A stretch of DNA of 22,589 bases from an uncultured Bacteroidales bacterium. GTDB lineage: Bacteria > Bacteroidota > Bacteroidia > Bacteroidales > UBA932. The notes beneath the pieces are model-generated. The model was not told the DNA's origin. It saw only the letters and a program-made list of their open reading frames with translations, and did not search any database. Within the stretch, counting starts at the first letter, position 1. The number at the start of each line of letters is the position of its first letter. The stretch spans positions 1 through 22,589 of the forward strand of contig CABQAB010000003.1 in the NCBI GenBank assembly GCA_902461985.1. Direction: 5' to 3'. The translations under genes were made by a program, and so were the position numbers. This document shows positions 13,778 to 22,577 of this stretch, one piece after another.

Positions 13778-13827
13778 TTTCGCAAGTCTTAACCTTGATT
13801 CAAAGTCCATAGGAAAGACTTGCGAAA
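13778..13827 (-). repeat. 13-base inverted repeat between GNAT-like gene and rarA
   Basis: TTTCGCAAGTCTT (13778-13790) and AAGACTTGCGAAA (13815-13827) are exact inverted copies around 24 bases. On the minus strand the stem begins 6 bases after the GNAT-like stop and ends 22 bases before the rarA ATG. No T-run follows it. It may be a weak terminator, a processing site or an operator. Confidence 0.65.
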
Positions 13828-13833
13828 CTTATG

Positions 13834-14967
13834 TTATTCCATAGTTTTACCGTAGACGCGACGACGCTTGTGCTGTTCTCTGTCAAAATATTTCCACATG
13901 GCCTGAATCTGGTCGTTGGTCTCCAGTTCAGACGTCGTTTCTGCATATTTGAAACCCATAGCTTTCAAGCGTGGGAAAAGGTCGGTAATAATCACCGCAT
14001 TAAGTCCTTTGTTCTGATAATCCTCCCTGACTCCTACAAGAAGCATATTCAATGTGTCACACGGTTTCCAGAAAATGGCCTTGAGCATGTGATACCAGCC
14101 GGTAGGGAAGAGTTCTCCGTCACATTTCTGAAGGGCACGGGTAAGGTCAGGCATAGTTACGCCAGCCGCCACCAGATCACCGTTCTCATCTTCTACAAAA
14201 CTTACCATCCTCAAGTCGAGAAGTGCAAGATACTGCTTTGTATAGGACTCTATCTGCCTGTCAGACAGGAGGGAGAAGCCGTAAAGCTTGTAATAGGTCT
14301 GATTGATAAGATCGAAGAACTTGCGGCCGTAATCCTCCTTGTCAATCATCCTGCGGGTCACTTTCCTGACTTTCAGCTTGTATTTGTTCACGACCAGTTC
14401 AGAATACTTGTAATACCTCTCAGGTAAAGTCTCCGGAATGGTAATCCTGTATTCTACCCAGTCTGTCTCTTTGGTAAAGCCGAACTTCTCCAGAAATTCA
14501 GGATAATATGGATGGTTGTAAATGCCGATCATAGTTGCAAGACGATCGAAACCTTCGACGAGCATTCCTTCAGGATCAAAATCAGTAAATCCCAGCGGCC
14601 CGACAATCTGCTTCATGCCTCTTTCCCTGCCCCAGGCCTCTACCTTTTCCAGCAGAGCCTTTGCAACTTCCTCATCGTCGATAAAATCTATCCAGCCGAA
14701 ACGGACCTGCTCGACCTTCCACGCTTCATTGGCTTTCCTGTTGATTATCGCCATCACCCTTCCGACAAGTTTCCCGTCCTTCTCCGCTAAAAAAGCCTGA
14801 TGGTCACAAAAATCCATAGCCCCGTTCCTGGCCGGGTCAAAAGTATTGTAATCATCAGAAATCAAAGACGGGGCATAATACTCGTTGCCTTTGTAGAGTC
14901 TGTTGGCAAAATATACGAAGTCCTTAAGATCCTTTTTGTCTTTGACTTCCCTTACGATAACTGACAT
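13834..14967 (-). CDS. GNAT-like acyltransferase family protein (YghO-like)
   Basis: A 377-residue cytoplasmic protein resembling the YghO-type proteins of enteric bacteria and their Bacteroidetes relatives. Seen: an N-terminal domain with KDLKDFVYFANRLYKGNEYYAPSL, FLAEKDGKLVGRVMAIIN and a GPLGFTDFDPEGMLVEGFD segment; the C-terminal domain has a GNAT-style acetyl-CoA loop (GVREDYQNKGLNAVIITDL) and TTSELETND. Substrate unknown. ATG 14967 is used since the upstream extension overlaps the preceding gene. It is seven bases downstream of the DUF5723-like gene, so it is likely part of the same operon. Family resemblance is good; no function can be given. Confidence 0.82.
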   Translation of the reverse strand: MSVIVREVKDKKDLKDFVYFANRLYKGNEYYAPSLISDDYNTFDPARNGAMDFCDHQAFLAEKDGKLVGRVMAIINRKANEAWKVEQVRFGWIDFIDDEEVAKALLEKVEAWGRERGMKQIVGPLGFTDFDPEGMLVEGFDRLATMIGIYNHPYYPEFLEKFGFTKETDWVEYRITIPETLPERYYKYSELVVNKYKLKVRKVTRRMIDKEDYGRKFFDLINQTYYKLYGFSLLSDRQIESYTKQYLALLDLRMVSFVEDENGDLVAAGVTMPDLTRALQKCDGELFPTGWYHMLKAIFWKPCDTLNMLLVGVREDYQNKGLNAVIITDLFPRLKAMGFKYAETTSELETNDQIQAMWKYFDREQHKRRRVYGKTME

Positions 14968-14974
14968 TAGATAA

Positions 14975-16405
14975 TTAGTTTTTATTTGTTTTAGTGCCGT
15001 AGAAACCACGGTATTTGCCGAACATGATGTTCAGTCCGACAGTCACTGACGTAGTCATGGCATTGATTGGTATATATTGCGGGGTGACTGAAGTCATCGG
15101 GATATACGAATCCGTACCGACAAAGAGATTCAGCCCCGGGAGATGGAAACTCAATGCCGCACCGGCAGACTGTCCGAAAGTGGAGTAGCCGTAGTTTGCT
15201 GAAATGCTGAACCAGTTTGCCGGGTCGAGGTTTACATAGAACCTGCCCTCGCTCCAGGTCCTGGCCTTGTCTACTATTTTAGTAGTGGAAAGAAGTCCCA
15301 CAGAGAGCCTGCTGTAGAACGGCATGTGATACTGCGCTCCGATGTAGATGAGCGGATTCAGCATCCGGGTCTTGCGGACACCAGTATCTGTCGCCTGGAT
15401 TTTGATGCAGTCCTGAAGCCTTTCACCGACAGCAGAGAAATCGTCTGGAGTGGAGTTTCTGTCAATCACGACATATTCCAAAGGCTTGCCGTCTGAATCT
15501 TTAAGGCCTTCTCCCACGTTATAGTTGTTCCATGAGATGAATCCCAAGTCAGTGACTGCTGCCGAGAGCCTGAGACTTTTGAAAAGAGTGACCTCGACTC
15601 CTAAATCCACCGCCGCCCCCGCACTTCCGAATGCCTTCCCGATGCTGGAAATGTCATAGTCAGAGAAACTGTCTCCTATTCTTGACCAGTCATACAACCC
15701 GTTCTCATCGACGGGTGCATTGACCCCGGCCTGCAGAGCCAAAGCGAGATTGCCTGCAGTAGAGACCATCCATCTGTCCCTCGATGCTTCAAGACGAGTT
15801 CCTGCAAGGTTCAGGTCCGCAGCGAGGATGCCGAACAGCACTTTAGCCTTGGCACCGAAGCGCACACATTTGCCGATTGGGAGTGAAAAACCATAAGCAG
15901 CAGACATATAAGTCGTCAGGCCGAGAGATGTGTTGTCAAGATTGAAAACATTGCCATTGACTGAGCCTTCCTTGGCGAAACGGAAAAGGTCATAGGGGAG
16001 TGACGCATTCACGTCAGCCCTGAGAGAAATCTCGAAAGTATGGAAGAGACGCCTGCCCCAGAACCCGAAAGAAATAATAGGCAGATTCGTACTGAGCTCC
16101 AATGAATTGCTGTCCTTGAACTTGCTCAATGCCTGTCCGGCTGCGATTTCCTGATTGAGGAAAGTGGTAAGCCCGCTGCCGTCAGCCTTCGGATAGAGAA
16201 TCGAGGACAGGGACAGATTCGTGGATGCCGACAAATTGAAGTTGCCAAGTGCCGGGATGCTGAAATAGCCACGGCTGGAGGTCAATGCCGGATTCATTTC
16301 GTGGGCGAATGCGTAACCGTCCATGAAGTATCCGCTGCGCATATTCTGTGCTGAAAGACTGAAAGTAAAAATGACAGCCGAAGTGATAAGTATAAGTTTT
16401 TTCAT
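14975..16405 (-). CDS. DUF5723-like predicted outer-membrane protein
   Basis: A 476-residue protein, with ATG 16405 chosen for its Sec signal peptide (MKKLILITSAVIFTFSLSAQ); the upstream extension has no signal and runs into the previous gene. The mature start NMRSGYFMDGYAFAHEMNPA followed by a Gly/aromatic-rich body of alternating strands is the pattern of DUF5723-type Bacteroidetes proteins, likely FadL/PorV-like beta barrels. The C-terminus has TTSVTVGLNIMFGKYRGF, a barrel-end-like strand followed by a short basic tail. It lies 13 bases after the lipoprotein gene and 7 before the GNAT-like gene. The barrel model is inferred from composition. Confidence 0.75.
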   Translation of the reverse strand: MKKLILITSAVIFTFSLSAQNMRSGYFMDGYAFAHEMNPALTSSRGYFSIPALGNFNLSASTNLSLSSILYPKADGSGLTTFLNQEIAAGQALSKFKDSNSLELSTNLPIISFGFWGRRLFHTFEISLRADVNASLPYDLFRFAKEGSVNGNVFNLDNTSLGLTTYMSAAYGFSLPIGKCVRFGAKAKVLFGILAADLNLAGTRLEASRDRWMVSTAGNLALALQAGVNAPVDENGLYDWSRIGDSFSDYDISSIGKAFGSAGAAVDLGVEVTLFKSLRLSAAVTDLGFISWNNYNVGEGLKDSDGKPLEYVVIDRNSTPDDFSAVGERLQDCIKIQATDTGVRKTRMLNPLIYIGAQYHMPFYSRLSVGLLSTTKIVDKARTWSEGRFYVNLDPANWFSISANYGYSTFGQSAGAALSFHLPGLNLFVGTDSYIPMTSVTPQYIPINAMTTSVTVGLNIMFGKYRGFYGTKTNKN

Positions 16406-16418
16406 GATTCCAATCCTG

Positions 16419-18194
16419 TTATTCCATATTTTCGTTGTCCTCGCGGGAATTTTCATTTCCCGGATTGATGAATATGCCGTGTTCAGTTCCAAGTACAAGA
16501 TCTGACAGCGATATGCTCTGGTTGGCATTCAGTACTGCAGTTCTGCCTTCCGGAGATTCTGCCTCAATCTGGATTTCGAGTCCCTGCAATGCCGTTATTA
16601 CGCTTCCGTCGTCTTTCTTCAAAGTGATTTTCAAAGCGGCGGCAGCAGGATTTTCAATGCTTCCCGCCGGCACTGATGCTCCAGCCTCTCCGTTTACGAA
16701 CACTCCGATTGCGACTCCGTCGACCGGATTCCCGTCCGCGTCAAGCACCGTTGCCCCTAATTTCACGTCAAGAGGCAGGCTGTTGGCCACTTTGGCATCC
16801 ACATACAGGTCATTCAGTCCCATTTCGCCCAAATCCACGCCAATGTCCACTTTCTGCGCAGTCTTCAGGCTGAGTCTTCTGAAAGCGAGGGGAGTGTCAA
16901 GCCTGTAATCCACATTAACTGAATATGGGGTGTCGAAGTTTACGACGGCATATTCCGAACCGGCCGAGATATAACCCTGGACCGTAGTTTTTTCAATGAC
17001 CACTTTCGACGGGACAGGATGCAGCAGGGAAGTGAGATTGTCCACTTTCACACTTGTCGCCCCTTCTGACGCGGCAGTGCCGGATTCTGAAAGAATATAT
17101 GATTTGTCCGTACCGGCAGGCACACGAATCGGAGACTCATCGCCCACGGTGATTCCGGCGGTCTGAGAGCCTTTGCTGTCGTAAGCCGTCAAGTGCGTGA
17201 GCACATTGAAGTCCATGGGAGAGCCGTTCTTTGCAGAAATGCAGAAGCACAGGTCGGCAAGCTCAAAATCTATGCTGCCGTCAGAGAAGATTTCCGGAAC
17301 GTCGGACACGTCTATATTGACGTCATCACACTCAATGACCGGACTCGCTTTGATTTCGGCATCAAGCATGTCAGCGATAACGAACTCAAGGTCGTAGGAC
17401 ACCCTCTGCTCCGGTGATTCGTAAGTATCGAAAATGACATCGGACTGTATACGAGGCTCCACCGAGAATGTCAAGTCCATTCCATGTCCTTCAGTAATGG
17501 TCTGTGCTGACAGGTCAAGAGCCTTGATCGGACAGAGGAAAGTCTGTTCGCCCTTCAAAACTCCAGGATTGAACAGAATCTGTCTGCCGTCCGCTGACAA
17601 GGAGGCGTTGGCAGAAAATGCATCTTCATCGAAAACCACATATTCAGGAACGTCTATCGCAATAGCATCTTTACCGAACCGCAGACTGCCGCCTGTCGTT
17701 CTCATTTTTATTTGAAGACGGGAACTTCCGTCAAGATTGATTCTGCCGATCCGAGTCACAGACTCTTCGATGTCTGACACAGTGACACCGAAACTTCCCT
17801 TCAGGCTGCGGGCTATGATGTCTATGGTTTCTTTAGGCAGACTGCTTCCCACAGAAGACTCAAGCAGATGCAGATTGTCGCTGGTCCTTGACATCGAGAC
17901 CGGGGCAATCCTGACCGGAGCGAACGTATGGGAGACTGAATATCCCTGATCGGGTTCGACAACGATACTGAGCCAGCCCTCCATATCCTTGCGCACGGCG
18001 GCGTTATTCTCCAAATCCATCATTTCGCCCAGATTGACTCTCAGGCTGTTTTCATCTATCGGGGCCGGAAGTTCAAGTTTGCCGCCGATATTCATTTCGA
18101 GGTCGATAGGCTTTGACAGGTCATATTCCTCATTCACACATGACAGCGCAATAACCGGAATCAACGCATAAGCCAGTTTTTTAAGTTCTTTCAT
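16419..18194 (-). CDS. Large lipoprotein of unknown function
   Basis: A 591-residue predicted lipoprotein: short leader with IALSC (C19), then VNEEYDLSKPIDLEMNIGGKLELP, a start shared with cell-surface or periplasmic Bacteroidetes lipoproteins of unknown role. The body is acidic, rich in D, S and V, with many beta-like segments and repeated ideas such as VDIGVDLGEMGLNDLYVDAKVAN and LPLDVKLGATVLDADGNPVDG, the latter resembling an Ig-like or carrier-protein fold. No catalytic motif seen. It is the first gene of the minus-strand set, 13 bases before the DUF5723-like gene, suggesting an envelope pair. A -7 box lies 61 bases upstream of its ATG. Confidence 0.78.
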   Translation of the reverse strand: MKELKKLAYALIPVIALSCVNEEYDLSKPIDLEMNIGGKLELPAPIDENSLRVNLGEMMDLENNAAVRKDMEGWLSIVVEPDQGYSVSHTFAPVRIAPVSMSRTSDNLHLLESSVGSSLPKETIDIIARSLKGSFGVTVSDIEESVTRIGRINLDGSSRLQIKMRTTGGSLRFGKDAIAIDVPEYVVFDEDAFSANASLSADGRQILFNPGVLKGEQTFLCPIKALDLSAQTITEGHGMDLTFSVEPRIQSDVIFDTYESPEQRVSYDLEFVIADMLDAEIKASPVIECDDVNIDVSDVPEIFSDGSIDFELADLCFCISAKNGSPMDFNVLTHLTAYDSKGSQTAGITVGDESPIRVPAGTDKSYILSESGTAASEGATSVKVDNLTSLLHPVPSKVVIEKTTVQGYISAGSEYAVVNFDTPYSVNVDYRLDTPLAFRRLSLKTAQKVDIGVDLGEMGLNDLYVDAKVANSLPLDVKLGATVLDADGNPVDGVAIGVFVNGEAGASVPAGSIENPAAAALKITLKKDDGSVITALQGLEIQIEAESPEGRTAVLNANQSISLSDLVLGTEHGIFINPGNENSREDNENME

Positions 18195-18254
18195 AATGAG
18201 TCTGAATCTTGTAGTTGTCTGAGGTCCGCTCTCTCCTTACCCCATAACGAACGG

Positions 18255-18262
18255 CAAAGGTA
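18255..18262 (-). promoter_or_regulatory. -7 box for the minus-strand lipoprotein operon
   Basis: Reads TACCTTTG on the minus strand, a perfect TAnnTTTG match, 60 bases upstream of ATG 18194. No TTG at ideal spacing. It is divergent from and within 40 bases of the mntP box. Confidence 0.5.
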
Positions 18263-18293
18263 GCAAAAATTATGTGAATTGCCCATTTTTCAC

Positions 18294-18301
18294 TAAATTT
18301 G
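18294..18301 (+). promoter_or_regulatory. -7 box for mntP
   Basis: TAAATTTG fits TAnnTTTG, 30 bases before ATG 18332. No TTG at the usual spacing upstream. The implied leader is only about 25 bases, too short for the manganese riboswitch that precedes mntP in some bacteria. Confidence 0.45.
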
Positions 18302-18331
18302 CCTCTCCTTTGTCATAGACAACAAAACGAC

Positions 18332-18919
18332 ATGAATTTTCTGACAACACTCACGATAGCGGCAGGACTGTCTATGGATGCCTTTGCCGTGTCTGTCTGT
18401 AAAGGCATTTCGGTAAAGAAACCAGATTGGAAACAGGCTGTAACAGCCGGCTTATGGTTCGGCGTTTTCCAGGCTGCGATGCCCTTGGCAGGGTATTATG
18501 CAGGACTCGGCTTCATCAATGTCATAAGCAGCTGGGATCATTGGATAGCTTTTTTCCTGCTTTTCCTTATTGGAGCCAACATGCTGCGGGAAGGTGTCAC
18601 TGATTTGAAGAAAGAAGAGGACGGAGTCGAAGACCACCATGCAAATAACTCATTGAGTTTCAAGAATATGCTTATCTGTGCCGTCGCCACGAGCATTGAT
18701 GCTTTAGCCGTAGGAGTTTCGTTCATAGCCTTTGAGGATATTGATATCTGGGCTGTTGCGGCTGTCATAGGAACTGTAACTTTCGCCATGTCAGTCATTG
18801 GAATTCTTGCAGGGTCCAAAATCGGAAGCAAGTTTGCAGGAAAGGCCCAGATTGCCGGCGGTGTGATACTTATTACAATAGGTATAAAGATTTTGCTCGA
18901 ACATCTGATGGGAATCTGA
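18332..18919 (+). CDS. mntP: Manganese efflux pump MntP
   Basis: A 195-residue inner-membrane protein that exports Mn(II). It shows the two-fold repeat of the family: SMDAFAVSVCKG with D16 in the first half and SIDALAVGVS with D123 in the second, both acidic residues central to metal transport, and about six membrane helices with a charged, His-containing loop (KKEEDGVEDHH) between the halves. Length matches MntP. ATG 18332 is chosen as the upstream TTG 18299 precedes the predicted transcription start. It is divergent from the lipoprotein operon. A bulged hairpin holding its stop codon follows. Confidence 0.94.
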   Translation: MNFLTTLTIAAGLSMDAFAVSVCKGISVKKPDWKQAVTAGLWFGVFQAAMPLAGYYAGLGFINVISSWDHWIAFFLLFLIGANMLREGVTDLKKEEDGVEDHHANNSLSFKNMLICAVATSIDALAVGVSFIAFEDIDIWAVAAVIGTVTFAMSVIGILAGSKIGSKFAGKAQIAGGVILITIGIKILLEHLMGI

Positions 18920-18934
18920 TTGTCAGACATTCCC
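18910..18934 (+). terminator. Bulged hairpin spanning the mntP stop codon
   Basis: GGGAATCTGA (18910-18919, ending in the TGA stop) pairs with TCAGACATTCCC (18923-18934) as two 5-base stems with a 2-base bulge and a TTG loop. There is no strong T-run. It has the same layout as the hairpins over the stops at 12391 and 22391, though less perfect. Confidence 0.5.
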
Positions 18935-19029
18935 CACTTATTGTTATGCAATTTATATTATGTTAACTTGAATATGGAAAATACTTCCCTGGCGACAATA
19001 AAACCAGAAAAAAGAAACAGACGTTTGAA

Positions 19030-20439
19030 ATGAGGACTAAAAAAGAAATTATTCTCAACAATATCACAATAGAAGCCGTAGCCGCTGAAGGCAAAGCTCT
19101 CGCACATGTGGACGGAGCTGTCGTGTTCGTCCAGTTCGCAGTTCCCGGCGATGTGGTTGACATAAAAGTCACCAGGAAGAAAAAGAATTATATGGAAGGC
19201 TATATCCTCAATATAGTCAAGCCGTCGGCACACAGACTCGAACCTTTCTGCAAATACTTCGGAATATGCGGAGGATGTAAATGGCAGCCGCTGCCATACG
19301 AAATGCAGCTGCAGGCCAAACAGCAGCAGGTATATGACCAGCTTGTACGTATCGGTCATTTGCAAGTACCTGAAATACAGCCGATAATAGGTTCAGAGAA
19401 AATCCGGGAATACAGGAATAAACTGGAATTCACCTTTTCCGAAAGACGATGGCTGCATGAAGGAGAAGATCCGGAGTCACTGCGCCCTGAACAAAGGCTT
19501 GGCCTGGGTTTCCACGTGGGCCGTTTTTTCGACAAGGTTCTGGACATAGACCGCTGCCATCTCCAGCCCTCCCCTTCCGACGAAATCAGGAATTTCATAC
19601 GCAAGTATGCGATTGACAACGGATTGACTTTCTTCAACATACGAGAACACCACGGATTTCTCCGGACAATGGTGGTCAGGAACAACCAGAAAGGCGACGT
19701 AATGCTGATTCTCTGTTTCTACCACGAGGACACTGAGGCCCGCACACGCCTGTTGGACGCGATTGCGGATGCCTTTCCGCAAATCACATCCCTCTATTAT
19801 GTAATCAACGGCAAAGCCAACGATTCGATTGCCGACCAGGACTGCATCCTGTATAAGGGAAATGAGGCCATATACGAGGAAATGGAAGGCCTCCGCTTCA
19901 AGATAGGTCCGAAATCCTTCTACCAGACCAATTCAGCCCAGGCCCTGAAACTCTATGAGACTGCTCGTGAGTTTGCCGGTCTGACTGGAAACGAGGTGGT
20001 CTATGACCTTTACACAGGCACGGGTACGATAGCCCAGTTTGTTGCTGCAAAGGCTTCCAAGGTAGTCGGAATAGAATATGTGGAAGATGCGATTGCTGAT
20101 GCAAGGATCAATGCCGCCGGGAACGGAATAGACAACTGCGTATTCTATGCCGGGGATATGAAAGATGTCCTTACTTCCGGATTCATAGAAGAGAACGGTC
20201 ATCCGGACGTGATAATTCTGGACCCTCCGAGAGCCGGAATCCATCCGGACGTAGCCAGTGTTATCCTCGAAGCAAGGCCTGACCGTATGGTGTACGTAAG
20301 CTGCAATCCTGCTTCACAGGCAAGAGATCTGGCTGTATTGTGCCAGGATTATGAAATAACTGCCGTAAGGCCTGTCGATATGTTCCCGCAGACCCATCAT
20401 GTGGAAAATGTAGTCGCTCTAAAATTGAAAAGACAATAA
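19030..20439 (+). CDS. rlmD: 23S rRNA (uracil-C5) methyltransferase, RlmD/TrmA family
   Basis: SAM-dependent C5 methylation of a uridine in 23S rRNA. The 469-residue protein has an N-terminal TRAM domain (about 10-62), an iron-sulfur cluster site C74-x5-C80-GG-C83 with the fourth Cys C176, a central RNA-binding part, and a methyltransferase domain with VVYDLYTGTGTIAQF (SAM motif I), DPPRAGIHPDV, the nucleophile C425 in YVSCNP and the general base E459 in HHVEN. All are present. In Bacteroidetes this family is often named rlmD, but RlmCD-like double specificity cannot be excluded. The next gene starts two bases after its stop. The 110 bases upstream show no clear promoter box. Confidence 0.93.
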   Translation: MRTKKEIILNNITIEAVAAEGKALAHVDGAVVFVQFAVPGDVVDIKVTRKKKNYMEGYILNIVKPSAHRLEPFCKYFGICGGCKWQPLPYEMQLQAKQQQVYDQLVRIGHLQVPEIQPIIGSEKIREYRNKLEFTFSERRWLHEGEDPESLRPEQRLGLGFHVGRFFDKVLDIDRCHLQPSPSDEIRNFIRKYAIDNGLTFFNIREHHGFLRTMVVRNNQKGDVMLILCFYHEDTEARTRLLDAIADAFPQITSLYYVINGKANDSIADQDCILYKGNEAIYEEMEGLRFKIGPKSFYQTNSAQALKLYETAREFAGLTGNEVVYDLYTGTGTIAQFVAAKASKVVGIEYVEDAIADARINAAGNGIDNCVFYAGDMKDVLTSGFIEENGHPDVIILDPPRAGIHPDVASVILEARPDRMVYVSCNPASQARDLAVLCQDYEITAVRPVDMFPQTHHVENVVALKLKRQ

Positions 20440-20441
20440 TT

Positions 20442-21407
20442 ATGTTCAGTCAGATAATGATTCTTTTGGCAGGGCTTGTCCTGATTCTGCTCGGTGCCAA
20501 CTGGCTTGTCGACGGCTCGTCAAGCATCGCCAAGAAAGCCGGGGTAAGTGAATTCGTAATCGGCCTTACTATCGTGGGCATAGGCACGTCCATGCCTGAA
20601 CTGGTGGTCAGCTGCACCGGAGCGATCCAGGGAAGCTCCGACATTGCAATCGGCAACGTAATCGGTTCCAATATCTTCAACGTAATGCTTATTTTAGGGG
20701 TTACGGCACTGATATGTCCGGTTACCATCACTAAAAGCAACAGGAACATCGACATTCCGCTGACTTTGGCTGTGACAGTGCTGCTGATACTTTTGGGCAT
20801 GAAACAGACCTTGTTCGGAATTGGCTCAAACACTATCAGCAGAATCGAAGGCATTCTGATGCTGGCCATGTTTGCACTCTATCTATACGTATCTTTCAAG
20901 AAAGGCAAGGGGCAGGAGGACGATGAGGAAGACAATGTCAAGCTTTACAAAACTCCTGTTGCAGTTGTCATGGTTCTCTTCGGATTGGGTGCACTGATAG
21001 GAGGCGGTCAGCTTTTCGTGAATTCTGCCGTGCAACTTGCAGAGATGTTCAACGTTTCCGAAAAATTCATCGCAATCACCATACTTGCCGGAGGCACTTC
21101 CCTGCCAGAACTCGCGACCTGCGTGGTCGCCGCCACAAAAAAACGTTCCCAGCTTGCTCTCGGCAATATTCTCGGTTCTAACATCTCCAACATCCTGCTT
21201 ATCATTGGAGCAGCTGCGACAATCCGGCCCCTGTCATTCGGAAATATAAGCGTAATCGACATTACAGCAGTCATCGCTTCATCACTCTTCCTGTTCGTCT
21301 GCGGACTCTGCTTCAGGAAACGGGCCAAGCTCGGCATACCAGAAGGAATTATACTGCTGCTTATGGAGGCCGTCTACATGTTCTTGCTGATTCGCTACTC
21401 TATTTAG
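20442..21407 (+). CDS. Calcium/sodium antiporter, CaCA family (YrbG-like)
   Basis: A 321-residue inner-membrane cation exchanger. The two alpha repeats are evident: GIGTSMPELVVS (46-57) with GNVIGSNIFN (71-80), and AGGTSLPELATC (216-227) with GNILGSNISN (241-250), carrying the acidic and Asn residues that bind cations. About ten membrane helices in two inverted halves are joined by an acidic cytoplasmic loop (KKGKGQEDDEEDN). Length matches bacterial YrbG-type proteins. It begins two bases after the rRNA methyltransferase stop, so the two are co-transcribed; no functional link is evident. Ion preference (Ca/Na versus K) is not readable from sequence. Confidence 0.94.
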   Translation: MFSQIMILLAGLVLILLGANWLVDGSSSIAKKAGVSEFVIGLTIVGIGTSMPELVVSCTGAIQGSSDIAIGNVIGSNIFNVMLILGVTALICPVTITKSNRNIDIPLTLAVTVLLILLGMKQTLFGIGSNTISRIEGILMLAMFALYLYVSFKKGKGQEDDEEDNVKLYKTPVAVVMVLFGLGALIGGGQLFVNSAVQLAEMFNVSEKFIAITILAGGTSLPELATCVVAATKKRSQLALGNILGSNISNILLIIGAAATIRPLSFGNISVIDITAVIASSLFLFVCGLCFRKRAKLGIPEGIILLLMEAVYMFLLIRYSI

Positions 21408-21472
21408 ATGATGTCTCCGCTCTTTGTTGGACATGAATACATGAAACAATAATGTTTATATAGATAACAAAA

Positions 21473-22393
21473 ATGTTACAACTCATCCAGACCTCAATTC
21501 CGATCATTCCAGCGGACTCTCTGCACATAGCGGACGACGCCCACAAATTCGTAGAGAAGGTCACGACCACACCAATAGACGAACTGTTGCGCGAACTCGG
21601 TTCGGACTTGCTTCAGTTCGGTCTGAAGGTAATAGCAGCACTCGTCATCTATATAATCGGGGCATGGCTCATCAAGAGAATCAAGAATCTGCTGAAAAGC
21701 ATTTTTGAAAAAAGGAATACGGACAAGGCCATCGCATCCTTTACTCTCAGTTTTGCCAACATCACGCTGACTATTCTGCTCATTATCCTTACGGTCGGCA
21801 CTCTCGGCATCAACACCACTTCCCTTGCTGCGATTCTGGCGGCAGGAGGTATGGCAATCGGTATGGCTCTGAGCGGAACTGTCCAGAATTTCGCCGGAGG
21901 CATCATGTTGATTGTGTTCAAGCCGTTCAAGGCAGGCGATTTCATCGAGGCGCAGGGATTCAGCGGCACTGTCAGCGAGGTCAACATAGTGAGCACCAAA
22001 CTGGTAACTACAGATAACCGTGTTATAGTGCTGCCGAATGGCTCCCTTTCCAGCGGGACCATCAACAACATTTCGCAACGGACAAAACGTAGGGTTGAGT
22101 GGAAAATAGGTGTTGAATACGGTAGCGACGTGGATCTCGTGCGCAAAATCATTGCTGAAATTCTGAATGCAGACCAGAGAGTCCTTCATGGCGGGGACGC
22201 CCCGGCTGAACCGAGCATTGTCGTTTCAGCACTCTTGGACAGCAGCGTCGAAATCCAGGTCAGATGCTGGACTAAAAGCGAGGACTACTGGGACCTGCTT
22301 TATGACATCAACGAGAAAATCTACAAGCAGCTGCCGGCAAACGGAGTACTGTTCCCGTTTCCTCAGCTGGATGTTCATTTGAACAAGGATTAA
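21473..22393 (+). CDS. mscS: Small-conductance mechanosensitive channel (MscS family)
   Basis: A 306-residue inner-membrane channel that opens under hypoosmotic tension. It has three membrane segments (about 50-68, 95-112, 117-150), the last being the Gly/Ala-rich pore helix AAGGMAIGMALSGTVQNFAGG. The beta domain follows (FKAGDFIEAQGFSGTVSEV, TTDNRVIVLPNG), then the alpha/beta cytoplasmic part (VEWKIGVEYGSDVDLVRKII, FPFPQLDVHL). Length is typical of the short MscS type. It lies 65 bases after the antiporter gene. The gene end is unusual: the last six sense codons and the stop lie in a 38-base perfect palindrome. Confidence 0.94.
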   Translation: MLQLIQTSIPIIPADSLHIADDAHKFVEKVTTTPIDELLRELGSDLLQFGLKVIAALVIYIIGAWLIKRIKNLLKSIFEKRNTDKAIASFTLSFANITLTILLIILTVGTLGINTTSLAAILAAGGMAIGMALSGTVQNFAGGIMLIVFKPFKAGDFIEAQGFSGTVSEVNIVSTKLVTTDNRVIVLPNGSLSSGTINNISQRTKRRVEWKIGVEYGSDVDLVRKIIAEILNADQRVLHGGDAPAEPSIVVSALLDSSVEIQVRCWTKSEDYWDLLYDINEKIYKQLPANGVLFPFPQLDVHLNKD

Positions 22394-22410
22394 TCCTTGT
22401 TCAAATGAAC
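22373..22410. repeat. 38-base perfect palindrome spanning the mscS stop codon
   Basis: Two 19-base arms, GTTCATTTGAACAAGGATT and its exact inverted copy, meet without a spacer at 22391/22392, inside the TAA stop codon (22391-22393). As RNA it would fold with a few bases opened at the tip. No T-run follows. Confidence 0.85.
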
Positions 22411-22538
22411 AGTCGGTGCGTGATAATTGCAAACTGCTGCGTTATTTTCAAGATTCGGACTCAGTCATTTACGATAGTAAACTCCTGTCGTCCTCACTTT
22501 CAATGCCTTGCATTTTGCTAATTCTGACACACCTTAAT

Positions 22539-22577
22539 GCGGCAACGCAAAATTAGAAATTCTGCATTGCCGCTTTT
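22539..22577 (+). terminator. Intrinsic terminator near the right edge
   Basis: GCGGCAACGCA (22539-22549) pairs with TGCATTGCCGC (22563-22573), 10 of 11 positions, around a 13-base loop, followed by four T. It lies about 145 bases after the mscS stop and would stop read-through from mscS, or in the other orientation end a gene beyond the window. The intervening bases show no gene. Confidence 0.65.

Noticed and set aside
18299..18331. Manganese riboswitch before mntP
   Set aside because: Only about 25 bases lie between the predicted transcription start and ATG, too few for such an element.
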